Part shown: positions 8,750 to 17,125 of the stretch, one piece after another | Position numbering within the stretch: the first letter of the stretch is position 1 | Layout: every line of letters begins with the position of its first letter | Assembly: GCA_021205365.1 (NCBI GenBank) | Contig: JAJPXP010000056.1 | Span: 1 to 56,000, forward strand | Direction: 5' to 3' | Origin: Clostridia bacterium | Lineage (GTDB): Bacteria > Bacillota > Clostridia > Oscillospirales > Butyricicoccaceae | DNA: 56,000 nucleotides | The notes under the pieces: generated by a model | What the model was told of the DNA's origin: nothing | Databases searched by the model: none | The model's input: the letters and a program-made list of their open reading frames with translations, nothing else | Translations under genes and position numbers: made by a program

Positions 8750-9751
8750 GTGAAAACGCGAACAACTTATGTCAATTTCTCACCCGAAACCATCGGACAG
8801 GCACGCGAGATTGATCTGTTGACATATCTCAAAATTTATGAACCGGACAATCTGGTACGCGTAACATCCAACGTTTACTGTACGAGGGAACACGACAGTC
8901 TGAAAATTTCCAACGGGAAATGGTACTGGTGGTCGCGAGGATTTGGCGGTGCATCTGCGCTGGACTATCTGATAAAAGTCAAGGATTTTCACTTTGCAGA
9001 GGCTGTACAACTGCTCACAGGAGAGGGAAGTATATGGGCATCGCCGCCGAACATAGCAAAAGAAACTGAGCCAAAACCACTGTATCTTCCGAAGAAACAT
9101 GGCTCGTGCAGCTGTGTGTTATGGTATCTGACCGGACGAGGAATTGATGAAACGATCATCCGTAATTGCATTGAAGCAGGTATAATTTATGAGAGCCTCC
9201 CCTACCATAATGTCGTTTTCGTTGGCAAAGATGAGAAAGGAGAGCCGAGATTTGCAACCTGCCGCAGCACTGCAGGCAGCAATTTTAAGCGTGATGCATC
9301 TGGCAGCGACAAACGGTTTTCGTTTCGGCTGGTAGCAGATCAATCGTGTACTTCTCTGCATTTGTTTGAAGCGGCAATTGATTTATTGTCCTATGCGACG
9401 TATTTGAAGCATAAAAATCATGACTATCGCAAAGAGAATCTCCTGTCCCTTGCAGGCGTTTACCAGCCGAAAGAGGATATTCAATCCAGTAAAGTTCCGG
9501 TTGCGCTGGCTGAATTTTTGGAGAAAAATCCACAGATCAAAACGATTTTTCTTCATCTGGACAACGACAAAGCAGGTAGATTGAGCACAAAAGCACTCAC
9601 CGAACTGCTGAAAAATGAATACGAAATCGTTGATGCACCGCCTCCAATCGGCAAGGACGTCAACGATTTTTTGGTTTTCTATCGCAGTAGATATGCGAAA
9701 CGCCTTGCAGAGCGAGCTGTGCGTAGCACAGATATTTACAGTGAGCGTTAG
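8750..9751 (+). CDS. DUF3991/Toprim primase-like protein
   Basis: A 333-residue protein starting at GTG 8750, with GGAGG about 10 bases upstream. The N-terminal part (about 15-95) matches the DUF3991 type, with VTSNVYCTREHDSLKISNGKWYWWSRGFGGASALDYL. A Toprim_2-like domain follows, with the acidic residue E207 in LFEAAIDLLS and the DxD pair D271/D273 in HLDNDKAG. Such proteins are thought to prime or process DNA during replication and transfer of conjugative elements. It lacks the zinc finger and RNA-polymerase core of full DnaG, as is usual for the family. It is the first gene after the toxin-antitoxin terminator. Confidence 0.8.
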   Translation: MKTRTTYVNFSPETIGQAREIDLLTYLKIYEPDNLVRVTSNVYCTREHDSLKISNGKWYWWSRGFGGASALDYLIKVKDFHFAEAVQLLTGEGSIWASPPNIAKETEPKPLYLPKKHGSCSCVLWYLTGRGIDETIIRNCIEAGIIYESLPYHNVVFVGKDEKGEPRFATCRSTAGSNFKRDASGSDKRFSFRLVADQSCTSLHLFEAAIDLLSYATYLKHKNHDYRKENLLSLAGVYQPKEDIQSSKVPVALAEFLEKNPQIKTIFLHLDNDKAGRLSTKALTELLKNEYEIVDAPPPIGKDVNDFLVFYRSRYAKRLAERAVRSTDIYSER

Positions 9752-9826
9752 CGAAACTGGAAATGTTTTGTTGTATTTTTTGCGAAATGAATCACAGAAA
9801 ACACACCGGAAGGGGCGTGATACGCG

Positions 9827-9949
9827 GTGACGATAAGAGCAGCGAAAGCTGGCGGTACAGTCTCAGCAAGCATAGATTTTGGATATCCAAAATCACTTGC
9901 CAAGGGAAAATCCCCTGAAACCCCTTGTTATTGGAAAGGCAGGAATTGA
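9827..9949 (+). CDS. Possible 40-codon ORF overlapping the oriT candidate
   Basis: A GTG-started frame (MTIRAAKAGGTVSASIDFGYP...) with AAGGGG upstream ends one base before the DUF3789 start. Its sequence is dominated by the palindrome and repeats described in the oriT entry, so it may be open by chance. I would keep it only if protein-level conservation is shown. Confidence 0.25.
   Translation: MTIRAAKAGGTVSASIDFGYPKSLAKGKSPETPCYWKGRN
9870..9945. other. Candidate origin of transfer (oriT)
   Basis: A perfect 20-base palindrome (9875-9894, centre GGATATCC) is followed by ACTTGCC and then a second set of short inverted repeats (CAAGGG...CCCTTG). It lies just upstream of the mobC and relaxase genes. 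In MOB-P systems, including Tn1549, oriT is expected upstream of the accessory gene with an inverted repeat next to the nick. The nick site itself cannot be assigned from sequence alone. Confidence 0.5.
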
Positions 9950-9950
9950 A

Positions 9951-10079
9951 ATGGGCTATATTATTACATTCTTTGTAGGCGCATGGATTGGTGCAGCGAT
10001 CGGCATCATCGTGATGTGCCTTCTGCAAGTAAATCGGCTTGCCGATGAGGAGGAGCGTCATGCGAAAACAGACCGTTGA
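9951..10079 (+). CDS. DUF3789 small membrane protein
   Basis: A 42-residue protein with one membrane segment (YIITFFVGAWIGAAIGIIVMCLLQV) and a short charged cytoplasmic tail (NRLADEEERHAKTDR). This is the typical look of DUF3789 proteins found next to relaxase genes in Firmicutes ICEs. It starts at ATG 9951 and overlaps mobC by 20 bases. Role unknown. Confidence 0.65.
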   Translation: MGYIITFFVGAWIGAAIGIIVMCLLQVNRLADEEERHAKTDR

Positions 10080-10404
10080 TATTCTCCTTCGATTGGATGA
10101 GGAGGAAGCTGTTTATCTCGACCGGATGGTAGAGCGAACCGGAAGAACAAGAAGTGCATTTCTTCGGGCAGTTATACGAAATTATCAGCTCTGTGAAAAA
10201 CCCGATCCGGAATTTTACCGTGCTATGCGGGAACTGTCCCGGTTTGGTAATAACTTAAACCAGTTGACCGCAAAGGCGAATTCGCTGGGATTTATCGATG
10301 CTCCGGCGTTACGGAAAGAAATGCAGCAGTGGCAGAAATTCCGAAAGGATATTTACACAGAATTTCTAGAACCAAGAAGGATGCAGCATAATGGCCGTGT
10401 GTGA
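10060..10404 (+). CDS. MobC-type relaxosome accessory protein
   Basis: A 114-residue protein with a ribbon-helix-helix-like N-terminus (VDILLRLDEEEAVYLDRMVERTGRTRSAFLRAVI) and the FGNNLNQLTAKAN motif of the MobC family (about 60-75). MobC binds oriT and helps open it for the relaxase. The start is ATG 10060, behind GAGGAGGAG; an upstream in-frame ATG at 10039 lacks such a site. It overlaps the relaxase gene by 14 bases. Confidence 0.85.
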   Translation: MRKQTVDILLRLDEEEAVYLDRMVERTGRTRSAFLRAVIRNYQLCEKPDPEFYRAMRELSRFGNNLNQLTAKANSLGFIDAPALRKEMQQWQKFRKDIYTEFLEPRRMQHNGRV

Positions 10405-11800
10405 AATATGGAGTGTCCGCGGACGGCTCGATCATCCGATTGATTATGCAAAGAATCCGGATAAAACTGCAAATCCAAACTATCTGGATTCTGATTTGCA
10501 GGCATTGGGAGATGTCATGCAGTATGCAACCAACGGGCGGAAAACAGAACAGCAATTCTTTGTGACGGGTGTAAACTGCGATCCTGCTACCGCCAGACAG
10601 GAGATGCAGGCAGTCAAACGGCAGTTCGGAGATAAAAAAGAAATTGTGTGTTACCACGGCTATCAGAGCTTCCGCCAGGGTGAAGTCACACCGGAGCAAG
10701 CGCATGAGATTGGCATCAAACTGGCGCAGAGTATGTGGGGAGATCGTTTTCAAGTGATTGTCGCAACACATCTGAATACAGAGTGTCTGCATAACCATTT
10801 TGTCGTCAATGCGGTATCGTTTGCAGATGGAAAGCGTTATTTAGGGAATCTCTCTAACATTCATCTCATGCGCCAAAAGTCGGATGAATTGTGCCGGCAA
10901 TATCAGTTATCCATAATAGAACATCCGGACGGCAGAAAGAAACCGTATGCTATGGTTCAGGCAGAAAAGAGCGGGATACCAACGCGCAATGATATTGCGC
11001 GGCAGGCGATTGATGAGGCGATCAGCAAATCGTTTACTCTGCGTGATTTTGATCGGAATATAGCAGCGATGGGATTCCGATGCAGCTTTAACCCGAATCA
11101 CAAATACTGGACGATCATCGGCAAAGGCTGGAAGCGTCCCAAGCGAATGCACAAGCTGGGAGAGGATTACACCAATGACCGTATTATGGAGCGCATTGCT
11201 GAAAATAGCTACGCTGTCCGATTTTCAGATTTTGCACCGGAGCGTACTGTATTTAAGATTTACCATATACGTGGATCGTTGAAGAAAGTCCATCGGCACA
11301 AAGGTTTACGCGGACTGTATCTGTATTACTGTTATCGGCTGGGCTTTCTACCCAAAAAACGAAAAATCAATTACACGCGGCTGCATTCTCTTTTACGGGA
11401 TGATCTCATGAAGATGGATGCTATCGCAAAGGAAACAAGGCTGCTTTGCCAGTATCGGATTGATACCGCAGAGCAGCTTTTTTCGTATCAGGATTCCATC
11501 CGGACAGAAGCGATGCGCCTGACCGAACAGAGGGTACAGTTGCGAAAACAGCTTCGTAAGCTGCCGGATGGAGACGAAAAAGAAACCGCCAGACAGGAGA
11601 TAGCGGAAATCTCGGAACGTCTGCGGACGATCCGAAGGGAGGTGAGGCTATGTGACAACATTGCAGAGCGCAGCGGAATGATCCGTGAGGAGTTAAAACA
11701 GATCCAACAGGAAGAACAGCAGAGAAAGGAGCAGACAAAACATGCAGACAGGCGGAGAAGCAGCCGATCAGGTTGTGAAGATGAGTTTAGAGGGGGCTGA
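10391..11800 (+). CDS. MOB-P relaxase (VirD2/MobA type)
   Basis: A 469-residue relaxase. The likely nicking tyrosine is Y19 in HPIDYAKNP, and the metal-binding histidine triad is H127, H134 and H136 in THLNTECLHNHF. This is the MOB-P/VirD2 arrangement that nicks oriT and stays bound to the 5' end of the transferred strand. The C-terminal third (about 330-469) is charged coiled coil, probably for contact with PcfB or the coupling protein. The gene overlaps mobC at its start and pcfB at its end, showing tight coupling. Confidence 0.9.
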   Translation: MAVCEIWSVRGRLDHPIDYAKNPDKTANPNYLDSDLQALGDVMQYATNGRKTEQQFFVTGVNCDPATARQEMQAVKRQFGDKKEIVCYHGYQSFRQGEVTPEQAHEIGIKLAQSMWGDRFQVIVATHLNTECLHNHFVVNAVSFADGKRYLGNLSNIHLMRQKSDELCRQYQLSIIEHPDGRKKPYAMVQAEKSGIPTRNDIARQAIDEAISKSFTLRDFDRNIAAMGFRCSFNPNHKYWTIIGKGWKRPKRMHKLGEDYTNDRIMERIAENSYAVRFSDFAPERTVFKIYHIRGSLKKVHRHKGLRGLYLYYCYRLGFLPKKRKINYTRLHSLLRDDLMKMDAIAKETRLLCQYRIDTAEQLFSYQDSIRTEAMRLTEQRVQLRKQLRKLPDGDEKETARQEIAEISERLRTIRREVRLCDNIAERSGMIREELKQIQQEEQQRKEQTKHADRRRSSRSGCEDEFRGG

Positions 11801-12542
11801 ATTTGCCATCCGCATTGCGGGCGAAGGTGCGACCCGCATCATGGCGATTCTGGTTTCCGTGCTCCGTGAAGAAACCAAAACCAGAGGAAAGGCAAGATTG
11901 AATTCCATGCTTCGCTCCGGTAAGGAGCTGAAGGTATTCACGGTCAAAAACAGTGATCTGAGAAAATTCACGCAGGAAGCAAAGAAATATGGCGTCTTAT
12001 ACAATGTGCTGGCAGACCGCAAGACGCAAGACCCAAATGCGCCCGTGGATATCATCGCACGTGCAGAGGATGCGGCGAAGATCAGCCGTATCATGGAACG
12101 TTTCCAATTGTCCTCTGTGGATGTTGCATCCGTGGTTGCGGAAGCCGAAAGAAGCCGTGACAACCGGGCAGCGGAGCAGGCGGCAGTACAGCCAGAACAG
12201 CAGGAAGAGCGGCAGAAGGAACGGGATAAAGAAGCTCTGTTGAATGCACTGTTCGGTGAACCAAAGCAGGAGGACAAAGAAAACCCTTTTCAAAAGGCGA
12301 CAAAAAGCGATCCTCTGTCCGCGCCTTCCTCCGGGAATCCAAGAGATTCCACAGTAGACGAGGCTACTAAAAAGAAAAAACCATCTGTCCGCGCTGAGCT
12401 TCGAGAGATTAAGGCGCAGCGAGAGAACCAGGAAGAGCGCAAGCCTCCCGTACCCGAACCGAACAGGAAACAGCAAAATCAGAAGCCGATCACCCATCAG
12501 CAGCCGGTACGCAAACCGAGGAACAGACCGAGAGGAAGATAA
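11742..12542 (+). CDS. PcfB family conjugation protein
   Basis: A 266-residue protein. The N-terminal domain (about 10-135) matches PcfB/DUF3801: a helix with EGAEFAIRIAGEGATRIMAILVSVLRE, then KGKELKVF-like and KYGVLYNVLADRK segments. The rest is a Gln/Glu/Lys/Pro-rich disordered tail. PcfB-type proteins form part of the relaxosome and dock it on the VirD4-like coupling protein. It overlaps the relaxase end by 59 bases in another frame. Confidence 0.8.
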   Translation: MQTGGEAADQVVKMSLEGAEFAIRIAGEGATRIMAILVSVLREETKTRGKARLNSMLRSGKELKVFTVKNSDLRKFTQEAKKYGVLYNVLADRKTQDPNAPVDIIARAEDAAKISRIMERFQLSSVDVASVVAEAERSRDNRAAEQAAVQPEQQEERQKERDKEALLNALFGEPKQEDKENPFQKATKSDPLSAPSSGNPRDSTVDEATKKKKPSVRAELREIKAQRENQEERKPPVPEPNRKQQNQKPITHQQPVRKPRNRPRGR

Positions 12543-12546
12543 TCCT

Positions 12547-13413
12547 ATGAGTATTTATGATTTGTTTGGGAATAAGAACGATACTTTTGACAAGGACAAG
12601 TGGGCCGCAAAGAAGAAGGCCGAACGGGAAAATGCCTACACTCTGATCGAAACCACCAGTGCAGCTATGGCGGAGAATGGCGAGGTATTCCGGCAGTACC
12701 TTGATGTACAGAGCCAGTTTGACCGGTATTCCGTCAGCAACGCCATTCTGATTTCCGCGCAGATGCCGACGGCAACAAGGCTCAAGTCATTTGCAGAATG
12801 GAAGAAAGCTGGCGTCTATGTCAACCGAAATGCCGCCAGGATCATGATTTTAGAACCGGGAAAGGAATACACCCGTGAGGACGGAAGTACGGGTGTTTCG
12901 TACAACGCCAAGGCGGTTTACGATATTTCGCAGACCAGCGCGAAACAGACAGTGCCAGAGGAACCGGATATGCGAAATTTGGTGTCGGCGCTCATTGATG
13001 CCAGTCCGGTTTCGTTTCAAATCGCAGAGGATTTGGAGGGAATGACCGCTTACTATGACAGCGAACAGGATGTTATTTTTCTTCAGGATGGACTCGGTGA
13101 AATGCAGCTGTTTACCGGCATGTCAAAGGAGATTGCCGCAGCGATCTACGACTATCGACATGGAGAAAGCCGAGATGCATCCAGCTTTCAGGCATACTGT
13201 GTGGCGTATATGCTCAGTAAACGGTATGGCATGGATGTTTCCGATTTCCAGTTTGAACAGGTTTCCGAAGAACTCAAGGGCTTAGACCCGCAGGCATTGA
13301 AGGGGAAACTCAATCTTATGCGTGACGTTCTAACGGAAATACAGATGGATATGCAGAAAACATTGCATAAGGAAAAGAATAAAACTGCCAGGGACAAAGA
13401 ACAGGCACGATAA
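12547..13413 (+). CDS. ArdC-like single-stranded-DNA-binding protein
   Basis: A 288-residue protein with an ArdC-N-like domain (about 25-130): RQYLDVQSQFDRYSVSNAILISAQMPTATRLKSFAEWKKAGVYV, then a beta segment IMILEPGKEY. ArdC-type proteins bind single-stranded DNA and can protect entering DNA from restriction. The usual metallopeptidase HExxH is not present; that part is replaced by an alpha-helical region (about 150-260). It lies 4 bases after pcfB, in the same operon. Confidence 0.7.
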   Translation: MSIYDLFGNKNDTFDKDKWAAKKKAERENAYTLIETTSAAMAENGEVFRQYLDVQSQFDRYSVSNAILISAQMPTATRLKSFAEWKKAGVYVNRNAARIMILEPGKEYTREDGSTGVSYNAKAVYDISQTSAKQTVPEEPDMRNLVSALIDASPVSFQIAEDLEGMTAYYDSEQDVIFLQDGLGEMQLFTGMSKEIAAAIYDYRHGESRDASSFQAYCVAYMLSKRYGMDVSDFQFEQVSEELKGLDPQALKGKLNLMRDVLTEIQMDMQKTLHKEKNKTARDKEQAR

Positions 13414-13425
13414 CAGGAGGTTGCT

Positions 13426-13611
13426 GTGAAGGAAGAACGCTATTTTTTGATACTCGACCAGTATGATAGAAATATTATCTTGAATGCATTAAGCCAGTTG
13501 CGAAATCAGCAGCTTGCAGAAGAACGTCTGACCGATCCTGTCGATGACTTGATTCTCAAAGTATCCAAAGCGCCGACAAAACGAATCCGGGGGAAGCCCT
13601 ATGAGAAATAA
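13426..13611 (+). CDS. Small hypothetical ICE protein
   Basis: A 61-residue protein, GTG start at 13426 with AGGAGG upstream. It begins MKEERYFLILDQYDRNIILNALSQLRNQQLAEERLTDPVDDLILKV and is a predicted helical protein. It overlaps the VirD4 gene by 11 bases. Small proteins in this position are common in the family; no function is known to me. Confidence 0.6.
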   Translation: MKEERYFLILDQYDRNIILNALSQLRNQQLAEERLTDPVDDLILKVSKAPTKRIRGKPYEK

Positions 13612-15394
13612 TGTCAACCGTAAGGCGTTGCTGATCTTCTGCCTGTTCGGTATCATACCAGTGATCTGGCTGGCTTTGCTGACGGCGCCCTTTGCAGAAG
13701 GCGGCTTGGTGGAAATCGTTCAGGAGCTGCCGGATGCTATGAATCAACCATTCCATATCACGTTTTGCAGGGACAGTCTGAAAACTGTCCTTTTCTTTTT
13801 GATCGTTTATGGATTGGGAATCGGCAGTGCGCTGTCTTCTCCAAAGAACTACCGACGGCGCGAGGAGCATGGTTCTGCCAAGTGGGGAGATGCAAAAACA
13901 CTGTGCAGAAAGTACGAATTGCCGGACCAAGAGAAGAATATCATCCTGACGATGTATGTCCGAATCGGGCTGGACGGCAGAAAGCATCGGCGCAATTTGA
14001 ATGTCCTTGTCATCGGCGGAAGCGGCGCAGGCAAGACGAGGTTTTACTGCAAAATAAATTTAATGCAGTGCAACACATCCTTTGTCATCTTAGATCCGAA
14101 GGGCGAAATGCTGCGTGATGTCGGTATGCTGCTGGAGGAACAGGGTTATGAGGTGAGGGTACTTGATCTCATCAATATGGAAAAGAGCCATTGCTACAAT
14201 CCGTTTGTCTATCTGCGCACAGATAACGATGTACAGCGTTTGGTCACGAATCTGTTTAAGGCTACCACACCAAAAGGAAGTCAGTCACAAGACCCATTCT
14301 GGGACACTGCGGCATCTATGCTCCTGCTTGCGCTGATTTTCTTCCTCTGGTATGAAGCGCCGGAGGAGGAACAAAATTTTCCGATGGTCATGGAAATGCT
14401 GCTGGCTGGTGAAGTGCGAGAAGACGATGACGAGTACCGCAGTCCGCTGGACGAGCTGTTTGACCGGTTGGAGCTGAGACAGCCGGATCATATTGCGTTG
14501 AAGTATTACCGTTCGTACCATTCCGGTAGTGCGAAAACCCTGAAATCCATTCAGGTCACACTTGCCGCAAGGCTGGAAAAGTTCAATCTAGACAGTATTG
14601 CAGGTCTGACGGCAACGGATGAGCTGGACTTAGGCAGCTTGGGAGAACAGAAGGTTGCGTTGTTTGCCCTGATACCGGACAACGACAGCAGCTTTAACTT
14701 TTTGGTTTCAATTCTGTATATGCAGCTATTTCAGCAGCTTTTCCGGACAGCCGACCGGAAGTACGGCGGAAGATTGCCGGTTCACGTCCATTTTCTAATG
14801 GACGAATTTGCCAATGTTTCCTTACCGGATGACTTTGATAAAATTCTTTCCGTCATGCGATCCCGTGAGATTTCCGTGTCTATTATTCTGCAAAATCTGG
14901 CACAGTTAAAAGCATTGTTTGAAAAGCAATGGGAGTCAATTGCGGGAAATTGCGACGAATTTTTGTATCTTGGGGGGAATGAACAAGGGACACACAAGTA
15001 TGTGTCCGAACTGCTTGGCAAAGAAACCATCGATGTGGATACACATGGAAAGAGTACCGGCAGGAGTGGCAATTATTCCACCAATTATCAGAATGCCGGA
15101 CGGGAGCTGCTGACACCGGATGAGGTGCGACTACTGGACAATCGCTATGCACTGTTATTTATTCGCGGAGAGCGTCCAGTTATGGATTTGAAGTATGACA
15201 TTATGAAGCATCCAAATGTTTCACGAACAGCGGATGGCGGACGTCCGCCCTATCGGCATGGCGAAGCAGATCGTTCAACCGGAACGATTACGTTTGATGC
15301 TTTCATTCCGAAAAATGCAAAGCGGATTGTGCCGGGGCAGACATCGTATGAACTGCTGTCCGAGGAGGACTTGGAAGAATATTTTGACCTGTGA
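13601..15394 (+). CDS. VirD4/TraG type IV coupling ATPase
   Basis: A 597-residue coupling protein. Two N-terminal membrane segments (about 8-30 and 60-80) precede the ATPase, with Walker A GGSGAGKT at 139-146, a FVILDPKGEML strand and Walker B LMDEFAN near 398-404. The SVIILQNLAQLK stretch is typical of VirD4/TraG. It brings the relaxase-DNA complex to the transfer channel at the membrane. Confidence 0.92.
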   Translation: MRNNVNRKALLIFCLFGIIPVIWLALLTAPFAEGGLVEIVQELPDAMNQPFHITFCRDSLKTVLFFLIVYGLGIGSALSSPKNYRRREEHGSAKWGDAKTLCRKYELPDQEKNIILTMYVRIGLDGRKHRRNLNVLVIGGSGAGKTRFYCKINLMQCNTSFVILDPKGEMLRDVGMLLEEQGYEVRVLDLINMEKSHCYNPFVYLRTDNDVQRLVTNLFKATTPKGSQSQDPFWDTAASMLLLALIFFLWYEAPEEEQNFPMVMEMLLAGEVREDDDEYRSPLDELFDRLELRQPDHIALKYYRSYHSGSAKTLKSIQVTLAARLEKFNLDSIAGLTATDELDLGSLGEQKVALFALIPDNDSSFNFLVSILYMQLFQQLFRTADRKYGGRLPVHVHFLMDEFANVSLPDDFDKILSVMRSREISVSIILQNLAQLKALFEKQWESIAGNCDEFLYLGGNEQGTHKYVSELLGKETIDVDTHGKSTGRSGNYSTNYQNAGRELLTPDEVRLLDNRYALLFIRGERPVMDLKYDIMKHPNVSRTADGGRPPYRHGEADRSTGTITFDAFIPKNAKRIVPGQTSYELLSEEDLEEYFDL

Positions 15395-15412
15395 GTGAGG
15401 AGGAACAACCCA

Positions 15413-15847
15413 ATGAATGCATTCAAAAAAGGCATTGCCGGATTGGGACAGCTTCCGACGAAGTTGTTCCGAAAAAAGAAAGAGAAGCTGGAGGTTATGG
15501 AAAAAGACGGGCTGGTTTACGTCGAAGTGCAACCAAAGCAACTGACTAGAGCTGGAAAAATTCGATTCCTGTGCTATGTGTGCATTGTCGTACTACTGTT
15601 TGTGGTGCTGGCCTGCACGGCATTTGCGGCAGATGACCCGCTGACCGTTATCAATAACCTTTCCAACTTTATTTTCAGCGTGATCCGCGCCATCGGTCTG
15701 ATCCTGTTGGGCTGGGGCATCGTGCAGGTTGGACTGTCGTTACAGTCGCATGATCCGTCGCAGCGTTCCAATGGATTTCTGACACTGGCGGGCGGCATTA
15801 TTATTACGTTCGCAAAAGAAATCCTGACGCTGATTACGGGCGGATGA
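15413..15847 (+). CDS. VirB2/Maff2-like small membrane protein
   Basis: A 144-residue protein with a basic N-terminal region and three hydrophobic segments (about 53-73, 84-105 and 119-140). The last two, with NFIFSVIRAIGLILLGWGIVQVG and the SHDPSQRSNGFLTLAGGI link, match the TrbC/VirB2-like or Maff2 fold. In type IV systems this position is usually the pilin or a channel subunit. The start is ATG 15413, with AGGAGG 9 bases upstream, rather than the GTG at 15395. The pilin role is inference. Confidence 0.65.
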   Translation: MNAFKKGIAGLGQLPTKLFRKKKEKLEVMEKDGLVYVEVQPKQLTRAGKIRFLCYVCIVVLLFVVLACTAFAADDPLTVINNLSNFIFSVIRAIGLILLGWGIVQVGLSLQSHDPSQRSNGFLTLAGGIIITFAKEILTLITGG

Positions 15848-15856
15848 ATAAAAAAT

Positions 15857-15885
15857 AGCTTGTGGGGCTCGGTGCCCTGCAAGCT
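15857..15885 (+). other. Intercistronic 12-bp stem-loop
   Basis: A 12-base-pair stem (15857-15868 with 15874-15885) and 5-base loop sit between the pilin-like and VirB6-like genes, 10 bases after the stop. The T-run is weak, so it may serve as a partial terminator or as a 3' mRNA stabiliser that raises the pilin-like product over the channel proteins. Confidence 0.6.
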
Positions 15886-15907
15886 GAAATTTTGGAGGTG
15901 ATGTAAA

Positions 15908-16744
15908 ATGTCAGATAACTGGGTTGTGCAGAATTTGCAAAATGCCCTCGGTACATGGAATGCGAAGTTAGCGGAAATTTGGCTGCTCGTCACGCAATCA
16001 CCGGAAGACTTCAAAGGCGGGGCCATTTGGATGGTCATCGTGAACATCCATGATGCCGTGATGGCGATAGGTCTTGCGCTGCTGGTGTTGTTTTTCGTGG
16101 TCGGCGTGATGAAAACCTGCGGCAGCTTTGCGGAACTGAAACGTCCGGAACTGGCGTTAAAGCTGTTTGTCCGCTTTGTACTGGCAAAGGCTGTGGTTAC
16201 CTATGGGCTGGAGCTGATGACGGCGATTTTTGACATGGTACAGGGCTTGATTGCGACGATCATGACGACAGCGGGTTTTGGCACAACAGAGGAAACCGTA
16301 TTGCCACAGGAGATCATTGACGCCGTGGAAGCATGTGGCTTTTTCGAGAGCATCCCGCTGTGGGCGGTGACACTGATCGGCAGTCTGGTCATTACGGTAC
16401 TGTCTTTCATCATGATTTTATCGGTATACGGAAGGTTTTTTAAGATGTATTTATATGCAGCGATTGCGCCGGTTCCACTGGCGGCATTTGCCGGAGATCC
16501 GACACAGAGCATCGGTAAGAGCTTTTTGAAAAGCTATGCTGGGGTCTGCATGGAAGGGGCCGTGATTGTACTATCCTGTATCATCTTTTCTCTGTTTGCA
16601 TCCGAACCACCGTCTGTGAATCCCGATGTGGCAGCGGCAACGATGGTGTGGAGCTATATTGCTGAGCTGGTATTCAATATGCTTATTTTAGTCGGTATGG
16701 TCAAGATGTCTGACCATATCGTGAAGGAAATGATGGGTTTATAA
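15908..16744 (+). CDS. VirB6/TrbL-like membrane channel protein
   Basis: A 278-residue polytopic protein with about six hydrophobic segments, among them AIGLALLVLFFVVGVMKTC, AVTLIGSLVITVLSFIMILSVYG and YIAELVFNMLILVGMVKM. The FKMYLYAAIAPVPLAAFAG motif is characteristic of the TrbL/VirB6-like proteins of Tn1549-type ICEs. It forms the inner-membrane part of the channel. A strong GGAGGTGAT lies upstream of ATG 15908. Confidence 0.75.
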   Translation: MSDNWVVQNLQNALGTWNAKLAEIWLLVTQSPEDFKGGAIWMVIVNIHDAVMAIGLALLVLFFVVGVMKTCGSFAELKRPELALKLFVRFVLAKAVVTYGLELMTAIFDMVQGLIATIMTTAGFGTTEETVLPQEIIDAVEACGFFESIPLWAVTLIGSLVITVLSFIMILSVYGRFFKMYLYAAIAPVPLAAFAGDPTQSIGKSFLKSYAGVCMEGAVIVLSCIIFSLFASEPPSVNPDVAAATMVWSYIAELVFNMLILVGMVKMSDHIVKEMMGL

Positions 16745-16759
16745 GAGAAAGGAAATGGC

Positions 16760-17125
16760 ATGGAAATTAGAATTAACAAGGAAATCCGAAACTACACAGA
16801 GGCGGTCTTTCTCGGTTTATCCCTGCGCCAGTGTGTATTCTCCGGTCTTGCCTGCGGCGTGGCTGCCGGAGTATTTTTTGCCCTGCGACCGTATATCGGC
16901 ATGGAAACGCTAAGCTGGATTTGTATTCTCGTCGCAGCGCCGTTTGCCGCGATGGGCTTTATCAAGTACAACGGGATGCCCGCAGAGCAGTTCATCAAGG
17001 CATGGTATCGCTCCAAATTCTGTATACCGAAGCGGCTGCTATTTCAGTCGAAAAACCTGTATTACGAAGTCCTAAAGGATGAAATTGAGAAACAGAAAAA
17101 GGAGATGCTGAAACGCCATGATTAA
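16760..17125 (+). CDS. PrgI family protein
   Basis: A 121-residue protein with the PrgI layout: an N-terminal strand MEIRINKEIRNYTEAVFLGLSLRQ, two membrane segments (about 26-43 and 50-68), then EQFIKAWYRSKF and a basic tail. PrgI is the VirB3-like partner of the VirB4 ATPase in Gram-positive conjugation. It overlaps the VirB4 gene by 8 bases. Confidence 0.85.
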   Translation: MEIRINKEIRNYTEAVFLGLSLRQCVFSGLACGVAAGVFFALRPYIGMETLSWICILVAAPFAAMGFIKYNGMPAEQFIKAWYRSKFCIPKRLLFQSKNLYYEVLKDEIEKQKKEMLKRHD

